Below, in pieces: positions 17,725-25,450 of a stretch of DNA of 43,138 nt. The stretch comes from an uncultured cyanobacterium (GTDB lineage: Bacteria > Cyanobacteriota > Cyanobacteriia > PCC-6307 > Cyanobiaceae). The notes under the pieces were generated by a model that saw only the letters and a program-made list of their open reading frames with translations, ran no database searches and was not told the DNA's origin. Location of the stretch: the NCBI GenBank assembly GCA_913047395.1, contig CAJWUF010000001.1:82767-125904 (forward strand), given 5' to 3'. Numbering within the stretch: the stretch's first letter is position 1; every line of letters begins with the position of its first letter. Both the position numbers and the translations under genes were made by a program.

Positions 17725-19319
17725 TCTCCCGTCAGCGGCTGCCCTTATGGATCGCTTGTGCACTTGCGGTACTTCTCGTAATTGGAGCGCTTCTGCAAGT
17801 AGTCAGGAACCTTCTCTGGGATCTGAGCTACCTGCTGCCTCAATGGTTAATGGGTCCAGTGCTATTGCTGGCCGCAAGCCTTGTGATCATGCTTGTTTAT
17901 CAAGTGGGATGGCCATGGTGGAAGGCTTTTAAACGTCAGAATTTAGGAGCCACAGAAAACAATCGCACCCCTCTCTCTCCTCCCAGCAGCCGTCATCAAG
18001 CTGCCAAGCAGAGCCTTGAAAGTATTGATCGCCTACTCGAACGTCTCCAAAACGATGTCGTTCGAGAAGGACTTAAACAAGAGCGGGAACGAGTAGAGCA
18101 AGAACTAGCCCGTGGTGACCTAGTCGTGGTGGTGTTTGGTACAGGTTCAAGCGGTAAGACCTCCTTAATCAGAGCACTGCTAAATGAAATGGTGGGCGAC
18201 GTCGGTGCGCCCATGGGCTCCACAACCAGCAGTCAAATCTATCGACTGCGCCTGAAAGGACTCAACCGAAGCCTTCAGCTAGTCGACACTCCAGGAATTC
18301 TTGAAGCAGGTAGAGACGGCCTTAACCGAGAGAAAGAGGCAAGGCAGCGCGCTAGTAGAGCAGACCTAATGATTGTTGTAGTGGACTCCGATCTACGCGC
18401 CATAGAACTGGAGATCATCAGTAGCCTCGCCAATCTCGGTAAACGATTACTCCTGGTTCTCAACAAGTGTGACCTGCGCGGAGAAGAAGAAGAGAGACAG
18501 CTAATGGCTCAATTACGTGGACGATGCAAGGGATTGCTTGAGCATGCAGATGTAATTGCCTGCAGCGCTGCCCCCCAATCTGTACCGCAACCTGGCAAAC
18601 GACCTTGGCAACCACCAGCAGAAGTAGACAAACTCCTACGACGTCTTGCCTGCGTACTCCACGCTGATGGAGAAGAACTCCTGGCCGACAACATTCTTCT
18701 GCAATGTCGTCATCTAGGTGATAGCGGACGCCAACTACTAGATCGACAACGGCAACAAGAAGCACGACAGTGCGTAGACCGTTACAGCTGGATTAGCGGT
18801 GGAGTAGTAGCAGCAACCCCCCTACCAGGAGTTGATCTGTTAGGTACCGCTGCTGTCAATGCCCAGATGGTAATGGAAGTAGCCAAGGTCTACGGAGTTC
18901 AACTCACGCGCGATCGCGCCCAAGAACTAGCCGTATCGGTGGGACGTACCCTGGCGGGACTCGGCATCGTCAAAGGTGGGGTAGCACTCATCGGTACAGC
19001 GCTGAGTGTCAACCTACCGACCCTGCTTGTTGGCCGTGCAGTGCAAGGAGTTGCTGCTGCCTGGCTCACACGCGTAGCAGGAGCAAGCTTCATTACCTAC
19101 TTTCAGCAGGATCAAGATTGGGGAGATGGCGGTATGCAGGAAGTAGTGCAGCGTCACTACGACCTCAACCGACGAGATTCGTCGCTGGAGCGTTTTCTTG
19201 CTACAGCCCTGCGAAGGGTGGTGGAACCTCTTCAGCAGGAAAAGCGGCAACAACTCCCGCCTCGCCCAGGGCCTCGAGGGGAGGTGGACGCATCGGGCCG
19301 CGAGCATCCAAAACCGTAA
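17721..19319 (+). CDS. Membrane-associated Era-like GTPase with DUF697 domain
   Basis: 532 aa. Two N-terminal membrane helices (about residues 8-27 and 37-60), a coiled-coil linker (about 90-135), a G domain with G1 FGTGSSGKTSLI, G3 DTPGI and G4 NKCD, and a C-terminal DUF697 module (GGVVAATPLPGVDLLGTAAV onward) with further hydrophobic helices. The family is widespread in cyanobacteria and is usually annotated as a GTPase of unknown role; dynamin/Era-like membrane action is plausible. Overlaps the upstream small ORF by 4 bp, and at its 3' end overlaps the antisense 68-aa gene by 119 bp. Confidence 0.9.
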   Translation: MISRQRLPLWIACALAVLLVIGALLQVVRNLLWDLSYLLPQWLMGPVLLLAASLVIMLVYQVGWPWWKAFKRQNLGATENNRTPLSPPSSRHQAAKQSLESIDRLLERLQNDVVREGLKQERERVEQELARGDLVVVVFGTGSSGKTSLIRALLNEMVGDVGAPMGSTTSSQIYRLRLKGLNRSLQLVDTPGILEAGRDGLNREKEARQRASRADLMIVVVDSDLRAIELEIISSLANLGKRLLLVLNKCDLRGEEEERQLMAQLRGRCKGLLEHADVIACSAAPQSVPQPGKRPWQPPAEVDKLLRRLACVLHADGEELLADNILLQCRHLGDSGRQLLDRQRQQEARQCVDRYSWISGGVVAATPLPGVDLLGTAAVNAQMVMEVAKVYGVQLTRDRAQELAVSVGRTLAGLGIVKGGVALIGTALSVNLPTLLVGRAVQGVAAAWLTRVAGASFITYFQQDQDWGDGGMQEVVQRHYDLNRRDSSLERFLATALRRVVEPLQQEKRQQLPPRPGPRGEVDASGREHPKP

Positions 19320-19407
19320 TCAAGACCAGGTAGAACAAACCGATCAGTACCGACAAAGCAGCAGTAACAATCGCGACCCAACGACCTCGCGATGGTGATG
19401 AAGCCAT
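19201..19407 (-). CDS. Small single-span membrane protein, 68 aa
   Basis: MASSPSRGRWVAIVTAALSV begins a short N-terminal segment followed by one membrane helix (AIVTAALSVLIGLFYLVLITVL) and DARGPMRPPPLEALGE, a proline-rich tail. The DARGPM-type sequence after the helix is familiar from small conserved cyanobacterial unknowns. It starts at the last base of the PLP decarboxylase stop region on the same strand, so it is likely cotranslated with that gene. Its second half is antisense to the GTPase 3' end (119 bp), so the overlapping codons serve both strands. Confidence 0.7.
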   Translation of the reverse strand: MASSPSRGRWVAIVTAALSVLIGLFYLVLITVLDARGPMRPPPLEALGEAGVVAAFPAEEVPPPFAGL

Positions 19408-20861
19408 TAACTCAAATCCAGTAAAGATTGATTCAAGAGTGTTGCCAGTTGATCAAGATGCGTGGATTGCGTATGGGGATTACCCAGTACCACCTTTAGG
19501 AAATAACGACCCTGATGTAATGGTCTAGACACCATTAGCTGTTGTTCTAGCAGGCGCTGACGAGTCGCTACAGACCATGCTGCCGTTTGACTTGCATCTG
19601 CATTCCTGGGGGTGCAGGCAATCAGGTGCATTGGTCCGCTCAGAATCAAGAATTGGGATGCATCGAGTTGATGCTGCAAATAAGAACGACGTTGCAGAGC
19701 ACCCTCCAATAAACCCTTAATCCCTAGCTCCCCGAGCTGCCGCAAGCCGAACCAAAGTTTGAGCACCTCTGCAGGCCGAGTTCCTTGAAGGCCCATTTCA
19801 CTTCCGTGAGCATCTCCCCAGGCAGGCTCCATATAAGGCAAACCAGTTGAGAAGGCAGCTGCAAGATGACCTTGATTGGCAACCAACAGCAAAGATGATG
19901 TCTTGGTAATCCCAAGCACCTTCTGGGGATTCACTGTGATCGAATCGGCCTGATCTATTCCTTCAACCACTGAAGCGGTGGTTGCTGCTAGAGCAAAAAC
20001 CCCACCTATGGCGGCATCAACATGAAGCCAGACCCTCTCGCGAGCACAAAGGTCTGCAATTGGCCCTAAAGGGTCAACAGCACCACAAACGGTCGTGCCA
20101 GCAGTAGCAACAACTGCAAAGCATGGCCGTCCTTCTGCTTTTAGAGCCTTCAGCCGATGCTCCAGTGCATCAAGCTCAATGCGTCCATCATGATCAACAG
20201 GCACCATCTGTAGAGCATCGGCGGCTAGGCCCATCACCCGAACAGCCTTAGCCAATGACACATGGGCATCAACACTGACTAGGACCACTGCCCTGGGGTC
20301 ATGCTGAAGATCTGCCTGCTGGCGAGCCACCACCATCGCCATAAGGTTGCTGAGACTGCCACCACTGGCTGCGACACCACCAGCGGTAACTGGCAGGCCA
20401 AGGCGATCAGCAAACCAGCGACACATCTGTCGCTCGAGAAGCGAAAGACTAGGTGAGAGTTCTTCTGCTAAAAGATTGTTATTGAGACCTGCACAAATCA
20501 GTTCAGCAGCGATGGATGCTGTAAGTGGTGGTGGATCAAGGTGAGCCAAAGCCCCGGGATGAGAAGGCTGATAAGCCCCTTCCATCACTAACTGCAAATC
20601 CTCCAAAAGAGCATCAACAGAAAGACCATGCGTAGTTGGTGCCACATCAGGCAACGCACTCAGCGCTGGCAGGGGGCCTCGATTACTTGCTGTTGCAAAC
20701 CACGTGCAAAGTCGAGCACTGACCTGCTCAAGAAAAGCCTGAAACTGCGGATCGAAACAATCAGGCTTAGCAAAGGGCGCCAATGACTCAGCCGGCCTTA
20801 TCTGGGGAGTGCCAGCCAAGAGAGCTCGCAATGCAGGTTCTATTCTCCCTCCTAATGGCAT
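19407..20861 (-). CDS. PLP-dependent group II amino acid decarboxylase
   Basis: 484 aa, AAT-like fold. Cofactor motifs: GGVAASGGSLSNLMAM (phosphate and cofactor region), VVATAGTTVCGAVDPL, WLHVDAAIGG (Asp that contacts the pyridine nitrogen), and ITVNPQKVLGITKTSS with the Schiff-base Lys. Sequence best fits the L-2,4-diaminobutyrate/tyrosine/glutamate decarboxylase superfamily; the substrate cannot be read from sequence. The start is only 27 bp from the divergent tadA start. Likely cotranscribed with the 68-aa membrane protein. Confidence 0.85.
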   Translation of the reverse strand: MPLGGRIEPALRALLAGTPQIRPAESLAPFAKPDCFDPQFQAFLEQVSARLCTWFATASNRGPLPALSALPDVAPTTHGLSVDALLEDLQLVMEGAYQPSHPGALAHLDPPPLTASIAAELICAGLNNNLLAEELSPSLSLLERQMCRWFADRLGLPVTAGGVAASGGSLSNLMAMVVARQQADLQHDPRAVVLVSVDAHVSLAKAVRVMGLAADALQMVPVDHDGRIELDALEHRLKALKAEGRPCFAVVATAGTTVCGAVDPLGPIADLCARERVWLHVDAAIGGVFALAATTASVVEGIDQADSITVNPQKVLGITKTSSLLLVANQGHLAAAFSTGLPYMEPAWGDAHGSEMGLQGTRPAEVLKLWFGLRQLGELGIKGLLEGALQRRSYLQHQLDASQFLILSGPMHLIACTPRNADASQTAAWSVATRQRLLEQQLMVSRPLHQGRYFLKVVLGNPHTQSTHLDQLATLLNQSLLDLS

Positions 20862-20888
20862 TGTTCGATTACTGCCTGCAACCTCGCG

Positions 20889-21413
20889 GTGCCGTTAGCA
20901 AAACCTCTTGAACTGACCGATATTGAAAGCCGTCGTTGGATGACGCGGCTACTGATACGAGCCGAACTTGTAGGCAGTCTTGGAGAAGTGCCAGTAAGCG
21001 CTGTAGTAATCGATGCAAATGGCCGTTGTATTGGCCATGGCAATAATCAAAGGCAACGAGTGCGCGATCCATTAGGCCATGCAGAACTGATCGCGCTTAG
21101 GCAGGCTGCCTGGCTAAGAGGCGATTGGCGATTTAATGACTGCACCTTGATTGTCACACTGGAGCCCTGCCCGATGTGCGCGGCAGCACTAACACAAGCA
21201 CGAATGGGGCAGGTGATCTTTGCGGCCCGCGACCCAAAGCGAGGGGGGCTTGGAAGCACCATAAATCTGGCTAATCACCCAAGTGCGCATCATCAAATGC
21301 TTATCCAAGGTGGAGTAATGGAAGACGAAGCGCGGCAGCAACTAGAAGCGTGGTTCAAGCAGCGAAGGAAACGTTCTCACGAAAACGCGGCAACTCCGCC
21401 TCAAAAAGATTGA
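20889..21413 (+). CDS. tadA: tRNA-specific adenosine deaminase
   Basis: Deaminates A34 to inosine in tRNA-Arg(ACG). 174 aa from GTG 20889. Zinc and catalytic motifs GHAELIAL (HAE) and EPCPMCAAALTQAR (PCxxC) are intact. The GTG is preferred to ATG 20940 because the family's first helix includes the Trp just before that Met (RRWMTRLLIRAEL). The last 59 bp overlap the convergent aminotransferase gene, and the tail KQRRKRSHENAATPPQKD is non-conserved. Confidence 0.94.
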   Translation: MPLAKPLELTDIESRRWMTRLLIRAELVGSLGEVPVSAVVIDANGRCIGHGNNQRQRVRDPLGHAELIALRQAAWLRGDWRFNDCTLIVTLEPCPMCAAALTQARMGQVIFAARDPKRGGLGSTINLANHPSAHHQMLIQGGVMEDEARQQLEAWFKQRRKRSHENAATPPQKD

Positions 21414-22539
21414 GCAACCGCTCAACGTTTTCTGGCGTGGAGTTGTATCCCATCAAACCAATTCTCCAGATCTTGCCAGCCAAGCTGCCCAGACCGCCGC
21501 CGATCTCGATGCCGTGATCATTTAACAAATAAAGGCGGAAGGCATTGCCATCTAATCCATCAGGAATGCGAACCGTTGTGAGTGTGGGTAAGCGCAAGTG
21601 CTCAGGCACATGCAGTACCAAGCCAAGGCGCTCAAGCCCAGCCCAGAACACTTCTGCATTAGAACGATGGCGATCCCAAGCCTTTTCAAGGCCCTCTTCT
21701 GCAAGTAGCCGCAGTGCTTCCCGCATCCCAAAGTTCATATTCACAGGAGCAGTGTGGTGATAAACCCTGTCACTTCCCCAATACTGATTAAGCAGCGACA
21801 CGTCTAGGTACCAATTGGGCACCTTGCTATTACGTGCCGCCAGCTTCTCCTCTGCACGTGGGCCCATGGTGAAAGGGCTAAGGCCAGGGGGGCAGCTGAG
21901 TCCCTTCTGGCTGCAGCTATAAGACAAATCAACCTTCCATGTATCAAGAAGGACCGGCACCGCACCAAGGGAAGTGACCGTATCAAGAACCAGAAGGCAA
22001 TTGTGTTTACGGCAAAGATCACCAATGCCATCCATTGGCTGACAAACACCTGTAGAGGTTTCAGCGTGCACGAGAGCCAGAATTGCTGGTCGATGCTCAA
22101 TTAGAGCCGCCTCAATTTCTGGCAGGGAAAATGCTTCCCCCCATGGTTTCTCGATCAACTGAACATTGGCTCGATAACGACCAGCCATTTCGGCAAGGCG
22201 ATTACCGAAATAACCTTTAACCCCAACCAAAACCGTGTCACCAGGTTCAATGGTATTTGCCAAGGTCGCCTCCATGGCGGCACTTCCAGTGCCACTCATC
22301 GGCAAGGTGAGACGGTTATCGGTCTGCCAGGTGTAGCGGAGAAGCTCCTGCACCTCAGCCATTAATTCGATATAGAGAGGATCAAGGTGGCCAATCGGAG
22401 AACGCGCAAGCGCCTGAAGCACCTTTGGATCAGCATTAGAGGGGCCAGGTCCAAATAAAAGACGCTCCGGAGTTGAAATCGGTTCAAGAGCTGTTTTATG
22501 AGATTGGTCAACCTGGGGAAGGGTTTGCGTCGTCGCCAA
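21355..22539 (-). CDS. Class V aminotransferase (alanine/serine-glyoxylate type)
   Basis: PLP enzyme, 394 aa, of the alanine-glyoxylate / serine-pyruvate aminotransferase group; likely transaminates photorespiratory glyoxylate or works on serine/alanine. Landmarks: RLLFGPGPSNADPKVLQAL at the N-terminus, SGTGSAAMEATLAN (cofactor phosphate), HAETSTGVCQP, LVLDTVTSLGAVP (Asp), and SCSQKGLSCPPGL with the Schiff-base Lys. Homologues in cyanobacteria were often labelled soluble hydrogenase small subunit, a historical misnomer. Converges with tadA (59-bp overlap). Confidence 0.9.
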   Translation of the reverse strand: MATTQTLPQVDQSHKTALEPISTPERLLFGPGPSNADPKVLQALARSPIGHLDPLYIELMAEVQELLRYTWQTDNRLTLPMSGTGSAAMEATLANTIEPGDTVLVGVKGYFGNRLAEMAGRYRANVQLIEKPWGEAFSLPEIEAALIEHRPAILALVHAETSTGVCQPMDGIGDLCRKHNCLLVLDTVTSLGAVPVLLDTWKVDLSYSCSQKGLSCPPGLSPFTMGPRAEEKLAARNSKVPNWYLDVSLLNQYWGSDRVYHHTAPVNMNFGMREALRLLAEEGLEKAWDRHRSNAEVFWAGLERLGLVLHVPEHLRLPTLTTVRIPDGLDGNAFRLYLLNDHGIEIGGGLGSLAGKIWRIGLMGYNSTPENVERLLNLFEAELPRFRENVSFAA

Positions 22540-23047
22540 GGCCCTTGGTTAGTTCAATTGTTGTGAGCCTAAGCATTCAACCTTCTAGCCCGGGAGTTTT
22601 TTGAGGGATTGCAACGGCAACCAATGCGCCCAATCAACGCAGAGTGAAATGACCACACCTAAATACGGGACAAATCAGCAAGTAGCTGCTGAAGCTGGCC
22701 AGAGCGAGCTGATGATGCTCAAGATTGCCCGCAAACCTGCCCCTGACTCACTTATCGATGATCTATGCAGCTTCAGGAGTGTTCAGAGTCAAAAGGCTGA
22801 TTTGCCATCCGATTGGCTGAAAGAGCCCTACATATGCTTAATCTCAAATCGATCGAGCTCACAACAAAACGGTCATAGCAACAAGCCATTTCAAGGCATC
22901 GCAGCTCGAGAGCGCCTGGACTTTGCATAATCTCAAATATCCCTAGCAGCGATCTCTACAAAAAGATCTCGAGCAAAAGACCAGATCGAAATAAAAGGAA
23001 CCGTTACGGAATCAACGCACAGGCAAGCCAGCGTTAAGACAGAAGAG
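22540..23047. other. Divergent intergenic region between aminotransferase and glnA
   Basis: About 0.5 kb that should hold the minus-strand promoter of the aminotransferase. A 93-codon ORF from ATG 22649 to 22930 (MTTPKYGTNQQVAAEAGQSE) is open, but it is hydrophilic, compositionally unremarkable and lacks a Shine-Dalgarno, so I treat it as unproven. The palindrome CCAAGGCCCTTGG spans 22536-22548 at the aminotransferase start. The glnA promoter signals are listed separately. Confidence 0.4.
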
Positions 23048-23090
23048 GTGCCTGTTGCTACAAAAATAAGGTCATGCGACTCATTAAGGT
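23048..23090 (+). promoter_or_regulatory. Candidate NtcA-activated glnA promoter
   Basis: GTG-CCTGTTGC-TAC at 23048-23061 matches the NtcA consensus GTA-N8-TAC with one change, and TAAGGT at 23085-23090 fits the TANNNT -10 with a 23-bp gap, the spacing usual for NtcA-activated promoters. Transcription would begin near 23097, giving a leader of about 30 nt before the ATG at 23126. glnA is a classic NtcA target in cyanobacteria. Confidence 0.5.
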
Positions 23091-23125
23091 CGCTTCCTTA
23101 CCGCCGGCTCGGCCTTATCTTCGCC

Positions 23126-24547
23126 ATGGGCAAATCACCCCAAGACGTCCTCCGTCAAATCAAGGACGAAGGCATTGAACTTATTGACCTGAAGTTCACT
23201 GATCTGCACGGCAAGTGGCAGCACCTCACCGTGTGTTCTGACTTGATTGACGAGGAAGCCTTCGATGAGGGCTTGGCCTTCGATGGATCATCCATCCGTG
23301 GATGGAAGGCCATCAACGAATCTGATATGGCCATGGTGCCCGACGCCAGCACAGCCTGGATCGACCCCTTCTATCGACACAAAACCCTCAGCCTGATCTG
23401 TTCGATTCAAGAACCCCGCAGCGGTGAACCTTATGAGCGATGCCCTCGGGCCCTTGCCCAAAAGGCCCTCGTCTATTTATCTGGAACCGGCCTTGCGGAT
23501 ACCGCCTTTTTCGGCCCTGAGCCAGAGTTCTTCCTCTTTGACGACGTTCGCTACAACTCAGGGGAAGGTGGCTGCTTCTACAGCGTTGACACGATTGAAG
23601 CTCCCTGGAACAGCGGCCGCATCGAAGAAGGCGGCAACCTTGCCTACAAGATCCAGTTAAAAGAGGGCTACTTTCCGGTCCCCCCTAACGACACGGCCCA
23701 GGACATTCGCTCTGAAATGCTGCTGTTAATGGGACAGCTGGGTATCCCAACCGAGAAGCACCACCATGAAGTAGCCGGTGCCGGCCAACATGAACTGGGT
23801 ATGAAGTTCGCTGAGCTGATTGAAGCTGCGGACAACGTGATGATTTACAAGTACATCGTCAGGAATGTGGCCCGTAAATACGGCAAAACGGCAACATTCA
23901 TGCCCAAGCCAGTGTTCAACGACAACGGCACAGGCATGCATGTACACCAAAGCCTCTGGAAAGGAGGCCAGCCGCTATTTTTCGGGGAAGGTACCTACGC
24001 AAACCTGTCTCAAACAGCACGCTGGTACATCGGCGGCATCCTTAAGCACGCACCGTCCTTCCTGGCCTTCACCAACCCCACGACCAACAGCTATAAGCGT
24101 CTTGTCCCAGGCTTCGAAGCACCTGTAAACCTGGTTTATTCACAGGGCAACAGATCTGCAGCGGTTCGCATCCCACTCACTGGCCCGAGCCCTAAAGCAA
24201 AGCGTCTGGAATTCCGACCAGGAGATGCCCTAGCAAATCCTTATCTAGCTTTCAGCGCAATGATGATGGCGGGCATCGACGGCATCAAAAATCAGATTGA
24301 CCCAGGCGAAGGATTCGATGAGGACTTGTTTGAACTACCAGCAGAACGACTTGCCAGTATCGCCACGGTGCCTGCATCACTTAATGGTGCTCTAGAAGCC
24401 CTAAATGCTGACAAGAACTACTTGATGGAAGGCGGAGTCTTTACTGAAGACTTCATCAATAACTGGATTGAGATCAAGTACGAAGAAGTGCAGCAACTGC
24501 GTCAGCGGCCACACCCCCATGAGTTCACCATGTACTACGACGCTTGA
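23126..24547 (+). CDS. glnA: Glutamine synthetase type I
   Basis: ATP-dependent synthesis of glutamine from glutamate and ammonium; entry point of the GS-GOGAT cycle. The true start is ATG 23126 ([16 protein letters not shown]), giving 473 aa, the standard GSI length; the track start at 23048 adds a non-homologous leader. Landmarks: [59 protein letters not shown] and the terminal HEFTMYYDA. At the position of the enterobacterial adenylylation Tyr there is Phe402 (DLFELPAE), so covalent control at this site is not possible. Ends in a terminator at 24673-24710. Confidence 0.98.
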   Translation: MGKSPQDVLRQIKDEGIELIDLKFTDLHGKWQHLTVCSDLIDEEAFDEGLAFDGSSIRGWKAINESDMAMVPDASTAWIDPFYRHKTLSLICSIQEPRSGEPYERCPRALAQKALVYLSGTGLADTAFFGPEPEFFLFDDVRYNSGEGGCFYSVDTIEAPWNSGRIEEGGNLAYKIQLKEGYFPVPPNDTAQDIRSEMLLLMGQLGIPTEKHHHEVAGAGQHELGMKFAELIEAADNVMIYKYIVRNVARKYGKTATFMPKPVFNDNGTGMHVHQSLWKGGQPLFFGEGTYANLSQTARWYIGGILKHAPSFLAFTNPTTNSYKRLVPGFEAPVNLVYSQGNRSAAVRIPLTGPSPKAKRLEFRPGDALANPYLAFSAMMMAGIDGIKNQIDPGEGFDEDLFELPAERLASIATVPASLNGALEALNADKNYLMEGGVFTEDFINNWIEIKYEEVQQLRQRPHPHEFTMYYDA

Positions 24548-24672
24548 TCCAAAGCGCTCATCAATTAGATGGCATTGGGCAAATATAAAATTTGTCCACA
24601 AAAACATCTTCGCTAGCTGGCTCAGCCAGACCCAGCTAGCCAAATAATTTGTTTTCACCCCACACGTTCAAG

Positions 24673-24710
24673 ACCTCTAACGCAGGCCTGTCCGTGAGGG
24701 GTTTTTCTTT
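24673..24710 (+). terminator. Rho-independent terminator of glnA
   Basis: ACCTCTAACG pairs with CGTGAGGGGT (10 positions, one wobble and one A-G mismatch), the loop contains the palindrome CAGGCCTG, and TTTTTCTTT follows. It lies 126 bp after the glnA stop. Confidence 0.75.
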
Positions 24711-24711
24711 G

Positions 24712-24798
24712 TCAAGAAGCTTGCTGCTTGGCCTCTATCAATTCAGCAATTACATCTCGGCTAATCCAAGAACGATGCTGCAACGCTGCCGGATCAAT
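24712..24798 (-). pseudogene. Short coding-like fragment, possible gene remnant
   Basis: On the minus strand a 28-codon stretch reads DPAALQHRSWISRDVIAELI followed by EAKQQAS and a stop. It looks protein-like, but has no ATG/GTG start (a TAA precedes it by two codons; TTG is the only candidate) and abuts the glnA terminator. Either a decayed gene end or chance. Confidence 0.25.
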
Positions 24799-24821
24799 TT
24801 AAAGCCAAAGCATCCAAAGGG

Positions 24822-24860
24822 TTGACAGCACTAACCAACCCCTGCTAGTACGTGTGTACT
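24822..24860 (+). promoter_or_regulatory. SOS promoter: TTGACA -35 plus perfect LexA box
   Basis: TTGACA at 24822-24827 is a perfect -35. AGTACGTGTGTACT at 24847-24860 matches every position of the cyanobacterial LexA box RGTACNNNDGTWCB and covers the expected -10 region (spacing 17-18 bp). The ATG of the 71-aa ORF is 11 bp further on. By my scan this is the only perfect LexA box in the window. A second small dyad, GGGTTG-N11-CAACCC, overlaps the -35. Confidence 0.7.
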
Positions 24861-24871
24861 GCATCAGATCT

Positions 24872-25087
24872 ATGGCGCTTGTCTCCTCTCCATATGCCAC
24901 CTTCAGAGCCGAGGAATGGGCTTATGCATCAGCTCAGTCAACTTCCCAGCAATACGCAAGAACGAGTGGGCACAAAATCCAAAAACGACTTACACAAAGC
25001 AATCCCCAAACGGCCCAAAGAACTGTCAGCAATATCCAATGGTGTGACTCAATTCAAGGAGACCTATTCCAAAACATCCAGCACTAA
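24872..25087 (+). CDS. Unknown 71-aa protein behind a LexA box
   Basis: Not recognised. From ATG 24872 it reads MALVSSPYATFRAEEWAYAS and continues as a hydrophilic, Gln/Ser/Thr-rich protein with a basic patch (TSGHKIQKRL) and one Cys (NIQWCDSIQGDLF). No membrane helix or signal peptide. No Shine-Dalgarno, which is common in this group. What supports it is the SOS promoter directly upstream; without that it would be an ordinary short ORF. A rival 79-codon frame (24852-25091) starts inside the LexA box and is less likely. The transcript might instead act as RNA. Confidence 0.45.
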   Translation: MALVSSPYATFRAEEWAYASAQSTSQQYARTSGHKIQKRLTQSNPQTAQRTVSNIQWCDSIQGDLFQNIQH

Positions 25088-25450
25088 ATAAACCCAAGAC
25101 AAATGGCAACATCTGATCAAGCAATTAATGCTTACTACTGATGTGACTGAGTCATACCACTGTCATGCAGATGCTGCTCATGGGCGCAACACTCAGACCA
25201 AGCCAAAATTTTACTGTCGTCCTACAGCGACTACTGAGCGCCCCTGCTGCAAAAGGAAGCTGCTGCACTCAATCGCGCAGCAATAAATCAGCCAACAAGG
25301 CATAAATCATTGGTCATCTCCGTGAATTTCATAGCAAGCATTCTGTAGCTGTTGCTACGCAATGCTTGCTCAATACTTAAAAGTTATGTCAGCAGTAGGC
25401 CGCAAGGCAGCGAACAATCCGCTGAAATAGAAAACAACTCGTCCAGGTCC
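25088..25450. other. 363-bp region before the methyltransferase gene
   Basis: Contains the palindrome TGACTGAGTCA near 25145-25155 and a long hairpin at 25333-25370 (listed separately). A 46-codon ORF (25165-25305, MQMLLMGATLRPSQNFTVVL) is present but has no support beyond being open. Confidence 0.4.
25333..25370. repeat. Long inverted repeat (hairpin) upstream of the methyltransferase
   Basis: AGCAAGCATT (25333-25342) and AATGCTTGCT (25361-25370) are a perfect 10-bp inverted repeat; inside it GTAGC-TGTT-GCTAC adds 5 bp with a tetraloop. Together about 16 bp of stem with one mismatch and one wobble. No U-tract on either strand. Lies 80 bp before the methyltransferase ATG. Confidence 0.65.

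Noticed and set aside
18907-18917. GCGATCGC (HIP1-like octamer)
   Set aside because: Single occurrence inside the GTPase coding sequence; not informative.
22649-22930. 93-codon ORF upstream of glnA
   Set aside because: No Shine-Dalgarno, no promoter signal and no family resemblance; lies in a region expected to be regulatory.
24854-24861. GTAC-TGTG-GTAC core at 24848 read as an NtcA site
   Set aside because: Half sites are 6 bp apart, not 8; the LexA box fits perfectly instead.
25165-25305. 46-codon ORF MQMLLMGATL...
   Set aside because: Open but otherwise unsupported; composition and context give no reason to call it.
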